Shown: piece by piece, positions 8,941 through 18,969 of the stretch
How the letters are laid out: the number at the start of each line of letters is the position of its first letter
Position numbering within the stretch: the stretch's first letter is position 1
Source: Gracilibacillus salinarum
GTDB lineage: Bacteria; Bacillota; Bacilli; Bacillales; Amphibacillaceae
Assembly: GCF_022919575.1 (NCBI RefSeq)
Contig: NZ_CP095071.1
Span: forward strand, 1,178,001-1,242,000
DNA: 64,000 nt
Direction of reading: 5' to 3'
The notes under the pieces: generated by a model
What the model was told of the DNA's origin: nothing
The model's database searches: none
The model's input: the letters and a program-made list of their open reading frames with translations, nothing else
Translations under genes and position numbers: made by a program

Positions 8941-11286
8941 CTAAGAATTACTTGCCCTTGATTTACGATATTGACTTGGAGGCAAGCCTACATGTTTTTT
9001 AAAGATTCTATTAAAATAACTATGTCTGTAGCCCACTTCTTCTGCAATTTCATTTATTTTCATATTCGTTTGTACTAAGAGTTCTTTTGCTTTATCGAGT
9101 CGTAACTTCGTCAAATAATCAATAAAATTAACACCGTGCACTTTTTTAAAAGCCTTACTGATCGTATAAGAGGTAGCATTGACATACTCTGCACAACTTT
9201 CCAGTGAAATGTCTTCCATATAGTGCTTTTCGATGTAGGATACAATCTTATCGACAACCATCTTCATTTCCATATTCATATTATCTTCTAAATAATGAAT
9301 ATATGGCGTTATGACTTGCTCTATCAACCACTTGATTACCCATCCCATTTCTCGAAGTTGCGCTAGTTCTTCATACATATTCCGTCCTTTAAATAAAATG
9401 ACGGGATCTACACCGGAAAGTAATATTTCGTGTTGAATGGCACTGTATAGCTGCATCATGCCAGCTTGCACACTAACCTCTTTCGTACTATTCTCGAGTA
9501 GCTGATCAAAGAATTGACGGATTAGCGTCTCTGTTTCATTAATTTTCCCTCTCCTGATCGATTGGATAATTTCTTTTTCCATTTCAAATGGATAGAATAA
9601 TTGGTGACCTGTAACATGCTCTTCGACTTCATTTAACATAAGAACCTGATTCTGATTATGAAAATCTCGGAAACGTTTGACCCTTCCAATTTCTTCAAAC
9701 AGAAAATTAATATCTTTGATCTTAGGTGTTTTTGAACTGATCGTGATCGTGACATAACGTGATAAGACACGGTTAATCGAATTCGTGATATCATCACTCA
9801 GACTGCGTAATAAATCAGATACATTCGAAATATGATCAGGTACAATTAAAAAAATTGTTGCCGTCATATCATATTGATTGAGAACGGCGTATTGTTCAAT
9901 GTACTCTTTCGTAACGTCTTCTGCAATATTCGCCATAGCAAAGGCTAGTAAACTATCATCCTCGTATTTTCTTTCTTCATTGGCAACGATGCCTGTTAAT
10001 TGAATATCGAGTAATACAAAGGAAGTATCGTCCACTTTCCACCGGTAATTCTCCATCCTTCTCTTTAGAGCATATTCATCGAAATCATATAAATATCCCT
10101 TCGTTAACTGGATAAGGAAATTTTGTCTTAATTGCGGTATTTGTTTCGATATTCTTCGCTCCAATTGCTCACTCTCAAAGGTTAAGGTATCAATGCGGTC
10201 TCTAATTTGTTTAAATTCGTCTTTCGGGCCTTTTTCTTCCATAGAATTTGCAGTTGTAAAACTGCTTGCTAGATTTCTGACCGGCTGATACAAGCGGTTG
10301 GACGCAAACCATGTCAGGAGAAATGCTAAACCCAGCACCGTCAAACTGGCAATTAAGATAACTTTAGAGATCGTGATAATTGGGGTTGTAATAGCTGATA
10401 TCGGTGCTGCAGATACATAGGTCCACTCAGAACCGACTCGATTGAATGTTCCGAATGAAACAGAGTATGTTTTGTCATCCCAATCCATTTGAAAGGAACG
10501 ATCAGACTGTTCCTTATTTGCAAACATCGAAACTAACCTCTTGGTAAATGCTTGATCAGCAGACTTCTCAGTCGACAATAATAATTCATTATTTTCGTTC
10601 ATTAACAGAGTTACACCATTACTATAGGGTGTTAATGTTTCCAATGTTTGCGTTAGACTTTTCTTATCGAGCGAAACAACTATTGCACCGAATGAACTGT
10701 TTACTACTCCAGGAATCTGATGAGCTAATAGTAAATTATTTGCATACTCAGTTTCCTCAAACTGCTTCTCATTGTGATACCATGAAATATTAGTCGATGA
10801 ATCCAAAAAACTATGATAAGCATCTTGCTGCTTCTGATCGTTAATTTTGTTCATATACGGTGTAAACAGTACCGGACCATCTTGTGTTTCCACAAAGAGA
10901 TCCACATGACTAATCAGCGGCTGACTACCTTCAAGAATTAACAATTTCTGCATAATATCTCTAGTTGTTTGAAACTCATACACAAAATCTGTTGTAATCA
11001 ATTGATAATTAAAGGTTGGCTCATACGCCCAATATGTAAGTGATTCTTCCAGATAGTTTAGTTGGTCATCAATATTTTGTGCGCGCTCATCTATTTCTTC
11101 TACATGCACTTTTCGCAATTCATTTTCTGTCGAATCTAAGCCAAATGTATAAATAGCAATACCGGATATAATGCCTGGAATCGATGTAATAAACAGAATT
11201 AATAGAAAACTTTTACGAAAATAATTGCTTTGCCAACGATTTAAAAACCAGTATTTCCAATTTGTCATCACTTTTCTGAATTCCAT
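8941..11286 (-). CDS. Membrane-anchored AraC-family regulator (YesS-like)
   Basis: 781 residues starting at the ATG of MEFRKVMTNW, preceded by GAGGTGGGG; a GTG nine bases upstream is less well placed. One membrane helix near residues 25-47 and a second near 305-328 bracket an extracellular Cache-like sensor. A cytoplasmic linker and a C-terminal AraC domain with two helix-turn-helix motifs (ISLESCAEYVNATSYTISKA and MKINEIAEEVGYRHSYFN) follow. This is the layout of B. subtilis YesS, which controls rhamnogalacturonan genes. It heads the operon with the GH106-like and esterase genes. Confidence 0.92.
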   Translation of the reverse strand: MEFRKVMTNWKYWFLNRWQSNYFRKSFLLILFITSIPGIISGIAIYTFGLDSTENELRKVHVEEIDERAQNIDDQLNYLEESLTYWAYEPTFNYQLITTDFVYEFQTTRDIMQKLLILEGSQPLISHVDLFVETQDGPVLFTPYMNKINDQKQQDAYHSFLDSSTNISWYHNEKQFEETEYANNLLLAHQIPGVVNSSFGAIVVSLDKKSLTQTLETLTPYSNGVTLLMNENNELLLSTEKSADQAFTKRLVSMFANKEQSDRSFQMDWDDKTYSVSFGTFNRVGSEWTYVSAAPISAITTPIITISKVILIASLTVLGLAFLLTWFASNRLYQPVRNLASSFTTANSMEEKGPKDEFKQIRDRIDTLTFESEQLERRISKQIPQLRQNFLIQLTKGYLYDFDEYALKRRMENYRWKVDDTSFVLLDIQLTGIVANEERKYEDDSLLAFAMANIAEDVTKEYIEQYAVLNQYDMTATIFLIVPDHISNVSDLLRSLSDDITNSINRVLSRYVTITISSKTPKIKDINFLFEEIGRVKRFRDFHNQNQVLMLNEVEEHVTGHQLFYPFEMEKEIIQSIRRGKINETETLIRQFFDQLLENSTKEVSVQAGMMQLYSAIQHEILLSGVDPVILFKGRNMYEELAQLREMGWVIKWLIEQVITPYIHYLEDNMNMEMKMVVDKIVSYIEKHYMEDISLESCAEYVNATSYTISKAFKKVHGVNFIDYLTKLRLDKAKELLVQTNMKINEIAEEVGYRHSYFNRIFKKHVGLPPSQYRKSRASNS

Positions 11287-11319
11287 TTTCCCCACCTCAC
11301 AACATTTATATTACCATAA

Positions 11320-11335
11320 TTGTAAGCGCTTTTAC
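11320..11335 (-). promoter_or_regulatory. Candidate cre box upstream of the yesS-like gene
   Basis: The palindrome-like TTGTAAGCGCTTTTACA, about 35 nt before the regulator's ATG, resembles cre with one extra T in the right arm. With the boxes at 5237 and 17742 it suggests that each block of the pectin locus is under CcpA. Confidence 0.5.
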
Positions 11336-11525
11336 ATAAAGTGAGGAAAAGATTTAAAATTGTTTACAAAACACAGGGGGAATGTGAAGTTCTCATTATG
11401 CAAGTTTATACCCCCCAGCCAGCCACTTCGCATCATGCCGGAGCCTTCATGATCGATATCCGTACATGCTCTACCATTTATAACAAAATTATAACGTAAC
11501 GAAAGGTGTTCTAATATATTCTCGT

Positions 11526-11662
11526 TTTATCACGGCGCTAACCGTCCGTAATACCTCCACTTCAAAATTCGAGAGCTAAATAAGAAGTTAAGTGGGGAAT
11601 AATCGGACGATAACTTCCTATTAGTTTCGCTAGCAATCAGTGCGGGTCACCCCTCCACTGAT
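11526..11662. repeat. MITE-like repeat, copy A
   Basis: About 137 bp, from TTTATCACGGCGCTAACCGT to CCCTCCACTGATT. An inverted copy at 56304-56440 shares TTTATCACGRCGCTAACCG, CGGACGATAACTTCCT, TTTCGCTAGCAATCAG and CCCTCCACTGA. Internal hairpins (for example CAGTG...CACTG near one end) recall palindrome-associated elements of IS200/IS605 type; that link is a guess. No coding sequence is visible. The surrounding gap (11287-11790) otherwise holds the regulator's control region and a stem structure. Confidence 0.75.
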
Positions 11663-11725
11663 TAAAGTCTCACTTTATTGATTCGACAGAAAGGCATTCC
11701 CCCTTATCAACTATAATGACACTAT

Positions 11726-11785
11726 AAAGGGCGAACACCTTTCCTGCAATATGCAATTTTTGAATATTGCATACGGTTGTCCTTT
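11726..11785 (-). terminator. Large stem-loop after the YetA-like gene
   Basis: An inner perfect 8-bp repeat TGCAATAT/ATATTGCA (11745-11752, 11764-11771) is nested in an outer AAAGG/CCTTT pairing. It starts just after the YetA-like stop codon. There is no T-run, so it may be a 3' end stabiliser instead of an intrinsic terminator. Confidence 0.4.
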
Positions 11786-11790
11786 ACAAG

Positions 11791-14394
11791 TTAATACTTA
11801 TTTGCCAAAGTTGTATTTTCTTGCATAGCGGGTTCCAAATACTGACCAATCAGTTCCAGACAGACAATTACGTTTAGCGACCATTGCGAAGCTGTGTTAG
11901 TGGATATGTTTTTCACTTCTGAGATTGGTTTTACGTAATCGTTGGTTCTATTTATCTTTAAGGGTGATTTGATCTGCCAGTGAGTATCGTCTTCTAATAA
12001 ATATTGCCACGCCTCTTTCGCCAATTGCGGATCTCGCTTATATGCTGCAGCAAACGCCACTAACGTGGAGGAAAGCATCGACGTTCCCCAGGGTTTGTCG
12101 CCTGGAATTGCTCCACCTGTTTGTTTCGCTTTTTCTTCTGTGGGCAGGTTATAAAATGCACCAAACTCTGCTAGCATATCCAACCATTCCGGATCTTCTA
12201 ATACCTCGGCTAATTCCATCCAGACCTGTGCACCACCCATACTCATAATTAAGTGATGTCCATGGTTTTCATGACCGAAGAACATTAATTCGCCAGTCCT
12301 TGGTTCATAACCGAATACCGGCCCTGTCAGCAAGCGATACGGCATATTTTTTAACGAATCAATGCCTGTCAGCATTTTATCACGGAATGACGTATCCTCA
12401 TAACGTTCCCACCGTGTTAACCAGTTAGAGCAAAATGCTGCCCAGTCAGGGCCACTTCTTACGTGAGTCGGGAAATGATCCTTAGGATAATACGCCCGCA
12501 TAGGTGGTAAATGCTCTGTCGTGTAATCGGCATTCACTACTTCGTCCATGATGTCGCCAATCCGTTCATCTGCTGTCAGATAATAATAAATTTTATGCAA
12601 TCCAGCAGCACCAATTCGTGCTTCCTTACAGCCGCAGCCCCAGTGAACGACATTATGTCTGGATCCCAAACCAGTATATTCGCCGATATGATATACATCT
12701 ACTTCACTTGTATGTCTTGTCATTGCCTCTGCAAAACGAAAAATATCATCACGGCCAGACCGCAGGAACATATACCAAAGCCAATAGTTGGGAGCTAACT
12801 CTGTGTTCTGCCACGCACAGCCACCTAAGTCATATTTCCACACGTGACGGATCGGATCATAGCTGTGCATCACATCACCGTAATGCCAAAAACCGTACCA
12901 CCCTCGTTGTTCCACCTCATTCATGTAGAATTGAACTACTTCATCAAGCGCTTGTTCAAGCTTTGCTTTTGTCGGAGTACTTTCATCCTTTACACTCCAA
13001 ACGCCTAATGCACTGGTTCGATGATAATAAGCCGGCTCACATACCAGCAGCGCAGGAGATTCTTTCTCAAGGACAAATGACTGCAACTCCTTCTGATCAG
13101 GCGTAGATGAGTAGAATCCCACGGTGATTTCATTGGTATTGCCCACCCCGTATGGCGTACTGCGGAATTCTTCTGCACCTTCATAGGAAGATTTCACATG
13201 TGTATCGGTATCATAATGCCTCATATCCATCGACGGAACCTCAGGTGACCAGAACCATGTCGATAATGTACTTGTTCGCTTAGCTAAATCTTTTACTTCA
13301 AATGAGGATGGATGTTTTTTCCAGAAGTGACGCACGCCAATGGCCATCCCACCTGATTCACTTCCAACATAAGTAACACCATTAGCACGATTTCCGGAAA
13401 CAGCATGTACCCAGGAACATCCATTTTTCGTTTGTTTGGATATAGCATAACTATCTGCAGAATGCTGGACCAACTTATAATTTCCCCAAGTTGCCGCATC
13501 ATCGAGCAAGTTGACAAAAGGTTGATCATCATCCAAAAATTGAATCGGCTTGCCTTCCATTTGGTCTTGATAAAGGGTTTCGTAACGTCCTTTTGTACGC
13601 CAGGTAAGCATCCCTTTAGGTGATTCATGAAAGAAGCCATCATCACCAGCAAACCGGAGATAGCGATTATATAATGGTCCTTCCATTGGTATTTGGAAAT
13701 CAATCCCGATCCCTTTGATAAAATCTTGATGTGGATTACCGTCATAGATAAACGTATGCACCGCTTTCATCGTATATTGACCCTTGTAAAAATATAACCT
13801 TAACGTAAAGGGCAGCCATTTACGCTGATCTGTAACAACTTTATGCCGTCCTGTAACCTTCACGACTGCTCTTACTGGACCACTTTGTTCGACAATTACG
13901 CTATTTATATCACTGTAGAAAGCTTCCTGTTTTGTTATCACAACGCCATCGGTATCAGCCGAGGATTCTTTTATCCCTTTCAAATATCCACCTTCACACA
14001 CAAGCTGTTCACCATCGTGTACCTGGCTGATAATTTGTTCACCTGACCTATTTACGATATAAGTCAGATCACCGGTGTTGATTTCGATAAATTGATTAGA
14101 CTCTGTTACAATCAGAGGATGCTCAAGGGTGGCAGCTTCCCCTTTTTTTACCTGATAGGATTCTGCCAAGCTATCATCCATTAGGGATACCGCATGTGCT
14201 GTCCATTTCACACTGCCATCTGGCCAGTATGCTGTCGGCCATGATTGAAGTGGAATCTCTGTATCCATGCTATCCATTAATGTTAAGGAATCTGTTTTCT
14301 TTAAATGCCCTTTCTCCCAAGGTATTCCCCATGTTACCCCCCGGTTGACACCAGGTTTCTGATCTAACCAAGATAACTTCACGTTAGTTGACAT
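11791..14394 (-). CDS. YetA-like exo-rhamnogalacturonan lyase family protein (PL26-like)
   Basis: 867 residues, no signal peptide. The N-terminal beta-sandwich contains GVTWGIPWEKGHL and WPTAYWPDGSVKWTAHA (residues 18-68), typical of the PcRGLX/YetA family. The Trp/His-rich middle and C-terminal half (YGFWHYGDVMHSYDP, GLGSRHNVVHWGCGCKEARIG, residues about 500-630) fits its alpha/alpha-toroid catalytic domain. Characterised PL26 enzymes cut unsaturated disaccharides from rhamnogalacturonan ends; cytoplasmic location implies imported oligosaccharides. It starts 16 nt after the GH2 stop, with AAGGGAG before the ATG, so the two form one operon. Confidence 0.85.
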   Translation of the reverse strand: MSTNVKLSWLDQKPGVNRGVTWGIPWEKGHLKKTDSLTLMDSMDTEIPLQSWPTAYWPDGSVKWTAHAVSLMDDSLAESYQVKKGEAATLEHPLIVTESNQFIEINTGDLTYIVNRSGEQIISQVHDGEQLVCEGGYLKGIKESSADTDGVVITKQEAFYSDINSVIVEQSGPVRAVVKVTGRHKVVTDQRKWLPFTLRLYFYKGQYTMKAVHTFIYDGNPHQDFIKGIGIDFQIPMEGPLYNRYLRFAGDDGFFHESPKGMLTWRTKGRYETLYQDQMEGKPIQFLDDDQPFVNLLDDAATWGNYKLVQHSADSYAISKQTKNGCSWVHAVSGNRANGVTYVGSESGGMAIGVRHFWKKHPSSFEVKDLAKRTSTLSTWFWSPEVPSMDMRHYDTDTHVKSSYEGAEEFRSTPYGVGNTNEITVGFYSSTPDQKELQSFVLEKESPALLVCEPAYYHRTSALGVWSVKDESTPTKAKLEQALDEVVQFYMNEVEQRGWYGFWHYGDVMHSYDPIRHVWKYDLGGCAWQNTELAPNYWLWYMFLRSGRDDIFRFAEAMTRHTSEVDVYHIGEYTGLGSRHNVVHWGCGCKEARIGAAGLHKIYYYLTADERIGDIMDEVVNADYTTEHLPPMRAYYPKDHFPTHVRSGPDWAAFCSNWLTRWERYEDTSFRDKMLTGIDSLKNMPYRLLTGPVFGYEPRTGELMFFGHENHGHHLIMSMGGAQVWMELAEVLEDPEWLDMLAEFGAFYNLPTEEKAKQTGGAIPGDKPWGTSMLSSTLVAFAAAYKRDPQLAKEAWQYLLEDDTHWQIKSPLKINRTNDYVKPISEVKNISTNTASQWSLNVIVCLELIGQYLEPAMQENTTLANKY

Positions 14395-14410
14395 TATTTA
14401 TTACTCCCTT

Positions 14411-17400
14411 CTAATCAGCTATATTTATTCGAAACAAGCTTGCCTTCTCGTCATAACAGGAAATGACACCTTTGATATAAGATATAACGGCATTAATTTC
14501 CACGATAAAAGCTTCATTTGAATCCTTATACGGCTCCCCATTTAATAGATTTTCTTCACCATCTACCAAAAGATGTGTCCTACCTTGTTCTGCTATTACT
14601 GTTCTCCCTTCTGATTTTATCGTTAATACCCCATTCTGTTCATCATAGTGATAGTCAAATAAATGAGAAAAATCCCGCTTCATACTCTCGAGAATAAACA
14701 ATAGCGGACTGTAGACACTGCCATGTTCATAGATACTGAGAATGCCATAGGTGTTTGGTTCTTGCCCGTTCACTACAACTTTACAATAGATATGATCCGG
14801 CTCTTGATATTTAACAGCATCTGCCTCAGCTATTGTTTCAAATGAATAGCGTCGATTGCCAGATTGCCTAATAGATGCCGGTACATATTGAGGGTAGTCA
14901 AGTGACAGTGGTCTTGTATCAGCGGCTTGACTAATAATCTCAACACTTTGATCAGGTAACCCTTTCATTTTAGCTGTCAATTTGATTAAACCAGCTTGAT
15001 CCGTTGATCGGATAAATACACGATTATTACCGCACTCTGCATAAACATAATGTTGATGGATGACACTATCATTTCTTCCATAACCTTTAAATCTTCCACT
15101 ATTATAGCCTCCAAGAAAGACTCCCTTGCCTTCTAGTACAAATTCAATTTTATCGTTTGCTAGAGGATGTACCCGATCATGATTATCTGCCACCTCCACA
15201 TCTACATAAGCTATATCGGTTCCGTCTGCTAATAACCCTCGTTCACCGGTATAGGTTGTAAGCTTTATTTTAGTTGGCTCCAATACGGTATGCACTCTAT
15301 CACTTGTAACTTGCTTTCCTTGATAATCGTAGCCAACAGCAGTAATGGATCCCGACTGCGTAATATCAACATGAGGAAAAGCAAACACAAACGTATCTAA
15401 CGGTTGATCACACGTTGCCAGTAACTGGTTATTAATATACAGATTAATTTTGGCAATACCGTAACTGCCCATGACATATACGGTTTTGTCACGTGGATTT
15501 CTAAATTGAAATTCACCATTTTTACGCCAATAAGTTCCATCAAATTCTTTTACTGGATAGCGATAGTTATTGCCATCAAACGCAGGGTAATTCCAGTGTC
15601 CGACAATGTGGACCATTGGCTCCGGTGACTGTATCGTTCGGAATACATCAAAGTTTTGCTTTTTTATTCGCACCGGATCAACACGACCGCTCATCCTGGC
15701 ATTTTCGCTCGCCGATTGCCTTCCGTGCTGAGCGGAATCTGTCCAGCATAATGCCGCTGCAGCAGCATAATAATTCTTACCAGAAGCTCCACCAATGCGA
15801 TCATGGAAGAATTCTGCATAACCTTTTGCCGCACAGAGTGCGAGATCCTCTGAAGTAAGATCATGACAATCCGCCCCTACTTGCTTTCGTCCACCTGGAC
15901 CCAACCAAAGGTTATCGTAATCAAAATCTGGTGGCGAAAAATCATCCCAGACGCGTCTTGGTGCTTCCTCACGCAGATATTCTGTCTCGGTGACAGGCAT
16001 TTGTTCAGACTGATAGCGACCAGCATGGCGATTAAGCATAGTGCCTACATATTCCGCCTCTTGTAAAACTTCATCTGTGTTTAACGTGCGGCAGCCCATA
16101 TATCTGCCACCGCAGGGATCGAGCTTCTCTTTTAATAATCTCATTTCCTTCATATGCTCAGCATTAATCGAATTGTTGCCAGCTTCCCAAAACAAAATGG
16201 ACGGGTTATTTCTAAAATAAATGATGACATCTCTCATAAGCTCCACACGCTGATCCCACTGTCTCCCGAAATTTTCCCTTTCCTTGTCGCCGGCTGGTTG
16301 GGTACAAACTACGCCATACCGGTCAAATGACCGAATATCTGCAGGACTGCCAGCTACATGCATAAAGCGGATATGGTTCGCATTGCTTTCACGAATTAAT
16401 TGCGCATCGACATCTTTTAACCAATCCACCGCAGTCCCTATGGCCGCCCACTCATTTGCAGCACGCTGTGCATAGCCCGTTAACCATACTCGTTGATCAT
16501 TGATTTGCAGTCCTGTTTCAAAATGATAGGAAACCTTCCGAAATCCAGTAGTGTTTGTTACTTGATCCATCACTTCACCGTTACAGATCAAATATGTTTG
16601 TACAGTATATAAATAAGGATCATCCGGCGACCAGAAGCGCAGATCAGATCCAGTTGTACTGTTTTTTACGAGTGTGACCTCTACAGAATCTGTTTCCGTC
16701 GGTGCCACTTGATCTTCTGGTACAGGCGCATATCCCATTTCAGTTCTTTTATAAGCATCCTTTGGAACTATCGATAATGGTGGATTAGTAGTGCGCGACT
16801 TTGCCTGTGGTACAGTTATAGATGCTGAAGATGTTTGTGCTACTTCCTTACCGCTATGATCATAAATTATCGATACTAAGGTTACTACTTGCTCGCTCGC
16901 TGATTCGTTTCTTATCTCCGCATGAACATGTATCTTTGCCTTTTTATTCTGTATATCAAAATCAGAACCATAAATATATACACCCTTTGTCTGCAGATTA
17001 CTGTATATCGGTAAGGTAATATGTAGTCTTGGTTTAACGTGCAACCTGATGTTTTTCGTAAGACCACCAATACTAGGATTGAAATCATTAGCATTCCAAA
17101 AATACCCTACTCCTCGTTTATCCTCCGATATAGTCTCTGGTTGAAGCGATGCAATGAATGCACCAGGTATCGCTCCATCGTTATTAGGTGTTTCCGCAGC
17201 AAAGTGATCTAAATTTCTGGATGATGTATTATCGGTCGCAATAGCAATTAAATTGTCTTCCTTATCGTGTATGTATGGCGTAAGATCGAACCCAAAAGGA
17301 GCTACACCAGCCTCATAATAACCTGCCATTTCGCCATTCACATACAGATAACATGTTTGACGAATTCCTTCCAATTCAATCATCACTTTTTTGCTGTTAT

Positions 17401-17707
17401 GTTTCGCAGGTAATTTAAACCATTTTCTGTAGAACGCAAAGGTCCGTTTCTGACCACTGCCAGCATCCTCAATTCTTGCTTCAAATAAATCTCTGTCATT
17501 ATAAGTGTGAGGAATACCCACTGTTTGCCATTCTTGTTCTTCGTATTCCTTCTCATAAAAATATTTTCCGTTTTGATCTTTCCATGTGTTCAATGCCACT
17601 TGTAACGGAAAACAATCTGCCAGCTTAAACCGCCAATCATAATTAAAATTATATACGTCGGATTTCACTTGGTTACTATCGATGAAATGATGGCTATTGT
17701 TTCTCAT
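14411..17707 (-). CDS. GH2-family glycoside hydrolase with unusual acid/base site
   Basis: 1098 residues, no signal peptide. Order: GH2 sugar-binding jelly-roll (about 30-230, with WYFK-type FAFYRKWFKLPAK), an Ig-like domain (230-400), a TIM barrel (400-690) and C-terminal beta domains including Ig-like repeats (790 onward). The nucleophile motif is TETEY (573-577). The usual acid/base motif NE reads GNN in ILFWEAGNNSI (504-514), so the expected Glu is Asn. Beta-galactosidase-like action on rhamnogalacturonan side chains is the family expectation; the substrate is unknown. It has an AGGAGG site and a perfect cre box 35 nt upstream. Confidence 0.85.
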   Translation of the reverse strand: MRNNSHHFIDSNQVKSDVYNFNYDWRFKLADCFPLQVALNTWKDQNGKYFYEKEYEEQEWQTVGIPHTYNDRDLFEARIEDAGSGQKRTFAFYRKWFKLPAKHNSKKVMIELEGIRQTCYLYVNGEMAGYYEAGVAPFGFDLTPYIHDKEDNLIAIATDNTSSRNLDHFAAETPNNDGAIPGAFIASLQPETISEDKRGVGYFWNANDFNPSIGGLTKNIRLHVKPRLHITLPIYSNLQTKGVYIYGSDFDIQNKKAKIHVHAEIRNESASEQVVTLVSIIYDHSGKEVAQTSSASITVPQAKSRTTNPPLSIVPKDAYKRTEMGYAPVPEDQVAPTETDSVEVTLVKNSTTGSDLRFWSPDDPYLYTVQTYLICNGEVMDQVTNTTGFRKVSYHFETGLQINDQRVWLTGYAQRAANEWAAIGTAVDWLKDVDAQLIRESNANHIRFMHVAGSPADIRSFDRYGVVCTQPAGDKERENFGRQWDQRVELMRDVIIYFRNNPSILFWEAGNNSINAEHMKEMRLLKEKLDPCGGRYMGCRTLNTDEVLQEAEYVGTMLNRHAGRYQSEQMPVTETEYLREEAPRRVWDDFSPPDFDYDNLWLGPGGRKQVGADCHDLTSEDLALCAAKGYAEFFHDRIGGASGKNYYAAAAALCWTDSAQHGRQSASENARMSGRVDPVRIKKQNFDVFRTIQSPEPMVHIVGHWNYPAFDGNNYRYPVKEFDGTYWRKNGEFQFRNPRDKTVYVMGSYGIAKINLYINNQLLATCDQPLDTFVFAFPHVDITQSGSITAVGYDYQGKQVTSDRVHTVLEPTKIKLTTYTGERGLLADGTDIAYVDVEVADNHDRVHPLANDKIEFVLEGKGVFLGGYNSGRFKGYGRNDSVIHQHYVYAECGNNRVFIRSTDQAGLIKLTAKMKGLPDQSVEIISQAADTRPLSLDYPQYVPASIRQSGNRRYSFETIAEADAVKYQEPDHIYCKVVVNGQEPNTYGILSIYEHGSVYSPLLFILESMKRDFSHLFDYHYDEQNGVLTIKSEGRTVIAEQGRTHLLVDGEENLLNGEPYKDSNEAFIVEINAVISYIKGVISCYDEKASLFRINIAD

Positions 17708-17741
17708 TTTTTCTACATTCCTCCTTATTAGCTCTTTTGTC

Positions 17742-17756
17742 AGGAAGCGTTTTCAA
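17742..17756 (-). promoter_or_regulatory. cre (CcpA) box before the GH2 gene
   Basis: TTGAAAACGCTTCCT on the minus strand fits WTGNAANCGNWNNCW at every fixed position. It is 35 nt before the GH2 start codon, where bound CcpA would block transcription. The rest of the gap to 18059 shows no convincing gene. Confidence 0.75.
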
Positions 17757-18040
17757 AATGATAGCATTGATCACCTTTTCCAACAATGATACTTTTTTGC
17801 CTTAACTAACAAAAAAGCATTCGAAGCTATGCGTATAATATACCATTCCTCCAGAAACTCTATCACCGATCACCGGGCAAAAATGTGTTGGTTTATACAT
17901 AAAGGAAGCTCCACTTCCCACTATGACTGTTTTCAAGTCTCTTCGAAAAAACTGCAAGAAAGTATTGCTGGTAGTACATGACACATGTCCATATAACCAC
18001 AACTAAAAAGTTGGATATCATGTTGATGCTTTCTTTACTA

Positions 18041-18076
18041 AACACAAAAAACACCTGTATCAGGTGTTTTTTGTCA
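18041..18076 (-). terminator. Terminator of the dagK-like gene
   Basis: AAAAAACACCTG and CAGGTGTTTTTT form a near-perfect stem overlapping the dagK-like stop codon, with a T-run on both strands. Confidence 0.8.
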
Positions 18077-18953
18077 AAATGTTAATATGCTGTTTTAAGA
18101 CGGAGAGGTTGATCGGTGTGGACTCTCCTTCGTCTCCGTCAATATTCGTTATTTTGGAAGGGGTTGTATGAACAGAAATCTCTTTTGTTTTCCAATAGGC
18201 TACTTGCTGTTGATCCTTTAGCGAACCATTTACAAATTGAGTCAACATCGAGACACTTTCCAAGTTGGTCAAATCCTTGATAGCATAAACATGTAAGTAG
18301 CCATCATCCACTTCAGCCTCTGATAATACGTGCTGGATTCCAGCGACCGTATCCGTAACAGCAATTATGATTAAAATCACTTGGTACTGTTCCTTCTCCT
18401 GATCGTGCTCAATTTCCGCAGTAAAGATGTCATGTTCCGAAAACTTTTTGACCCCTTCGATAAAATAAGCAAGTGGTCCTAACTTAGATTTTTGTTCTGC
18501 TGAAACTTGGTAGGTAGCTTCAGCAATAGCACCTATATTAACTAAATTCATGAAATAGTGGTCGTTTATTTTGCCGACATCGATTGGCCTTGCATTCATT
18601 TCATTTAACACCTGAATAGCTTCCTCCGGCTTCAAAGGAATATCAAGAGCTTTAGCAAAGTTATTGACCGTTCCCAACGGAATAATATGAAGCATTGGCC
18701 GATGCTCCTTTTCCGCCAATCCATTAATCACTTCATTAACAGTCCCATCTCCACCTAACACAGAAACAAGGTCTATTTTTAACTGACTTGCTTCTTCAGC
18801 AAATTGTAATGCATCGTTTGCTTTTTCCGTCTCTCTTACTAAAACCTCGTAATCATGGTGCTCTAATATTTCCCTTATATCATCTTTGAATTGTTGTGCC
18901 TTTTCCCGGCCCGAACTAGGATTTACGATAATCATTGCTTGTTGAGACGCCAA
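18060..18953 (-). CDS. Diacylglycerol/lipid kinase family protein (DagK/YegS fold)
   Basis: 297 residues if read from the TTG at 18953; the frame stays open to 18995. I prefer the TTG because AGGGAGGT sits 7 nt before it and it begins just after the upstream stop, whereas the upstream ATG lacks a site and lies inside ykuI. Motifs are MIIVNPSSGR (nucleotide-binding start), VLGGDGTVNEVINGL and IIPLGTVNNFAKALDIP (active-site GDG and substrate loop). The enzyme phosphorylates a membrane lipid such as diacylglycerol; the exact substrate is not readable. It forms an operon with the YkuI-like gene. Confidence 0.9.
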   Translation of the reverse strand: MASQQAMIIVNPSSGREKAQQFKDDIREILEHHDYEVLVRETEKANDALQFAEEASQLKIDLVSVLGGDGTVNEVINGLAEKEHRPMLHIIPLGTVNNFAKALDIPLKPEEAIQVLNEMNARPIDVGKINDHYFMNLVNIGAIAEATYQVSAEQKSKLGPLAYFIEGVKKFSEHDIFTAEIEHDQEKEQYQVILIIIAVTDTVAGIQHVLSEAEVDDGYLHVYAIKDLTNLESVSMLTQFVNGSLKDQQQVAYWKTKEISVHTTPSKITNIDGDEGESTPINLSVLKQHINILTKNT

Positions 18954-18969
18954 CTGAGGTACCTCCCTC

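Noticed and set aside
12618..13106. 162-codon frame on the plus strand, and 13293-13745 on the minus strand
   Set aside because: Both lie wholly inside the YetA-like gene in other frames; no ribosome site or family resemblance.
17802..18002. 66-codon minus-strand frame upstream of the GH2 gene
   Set aside because: It lacks a usable start with ribosome site and overlaps the probable promoter region.
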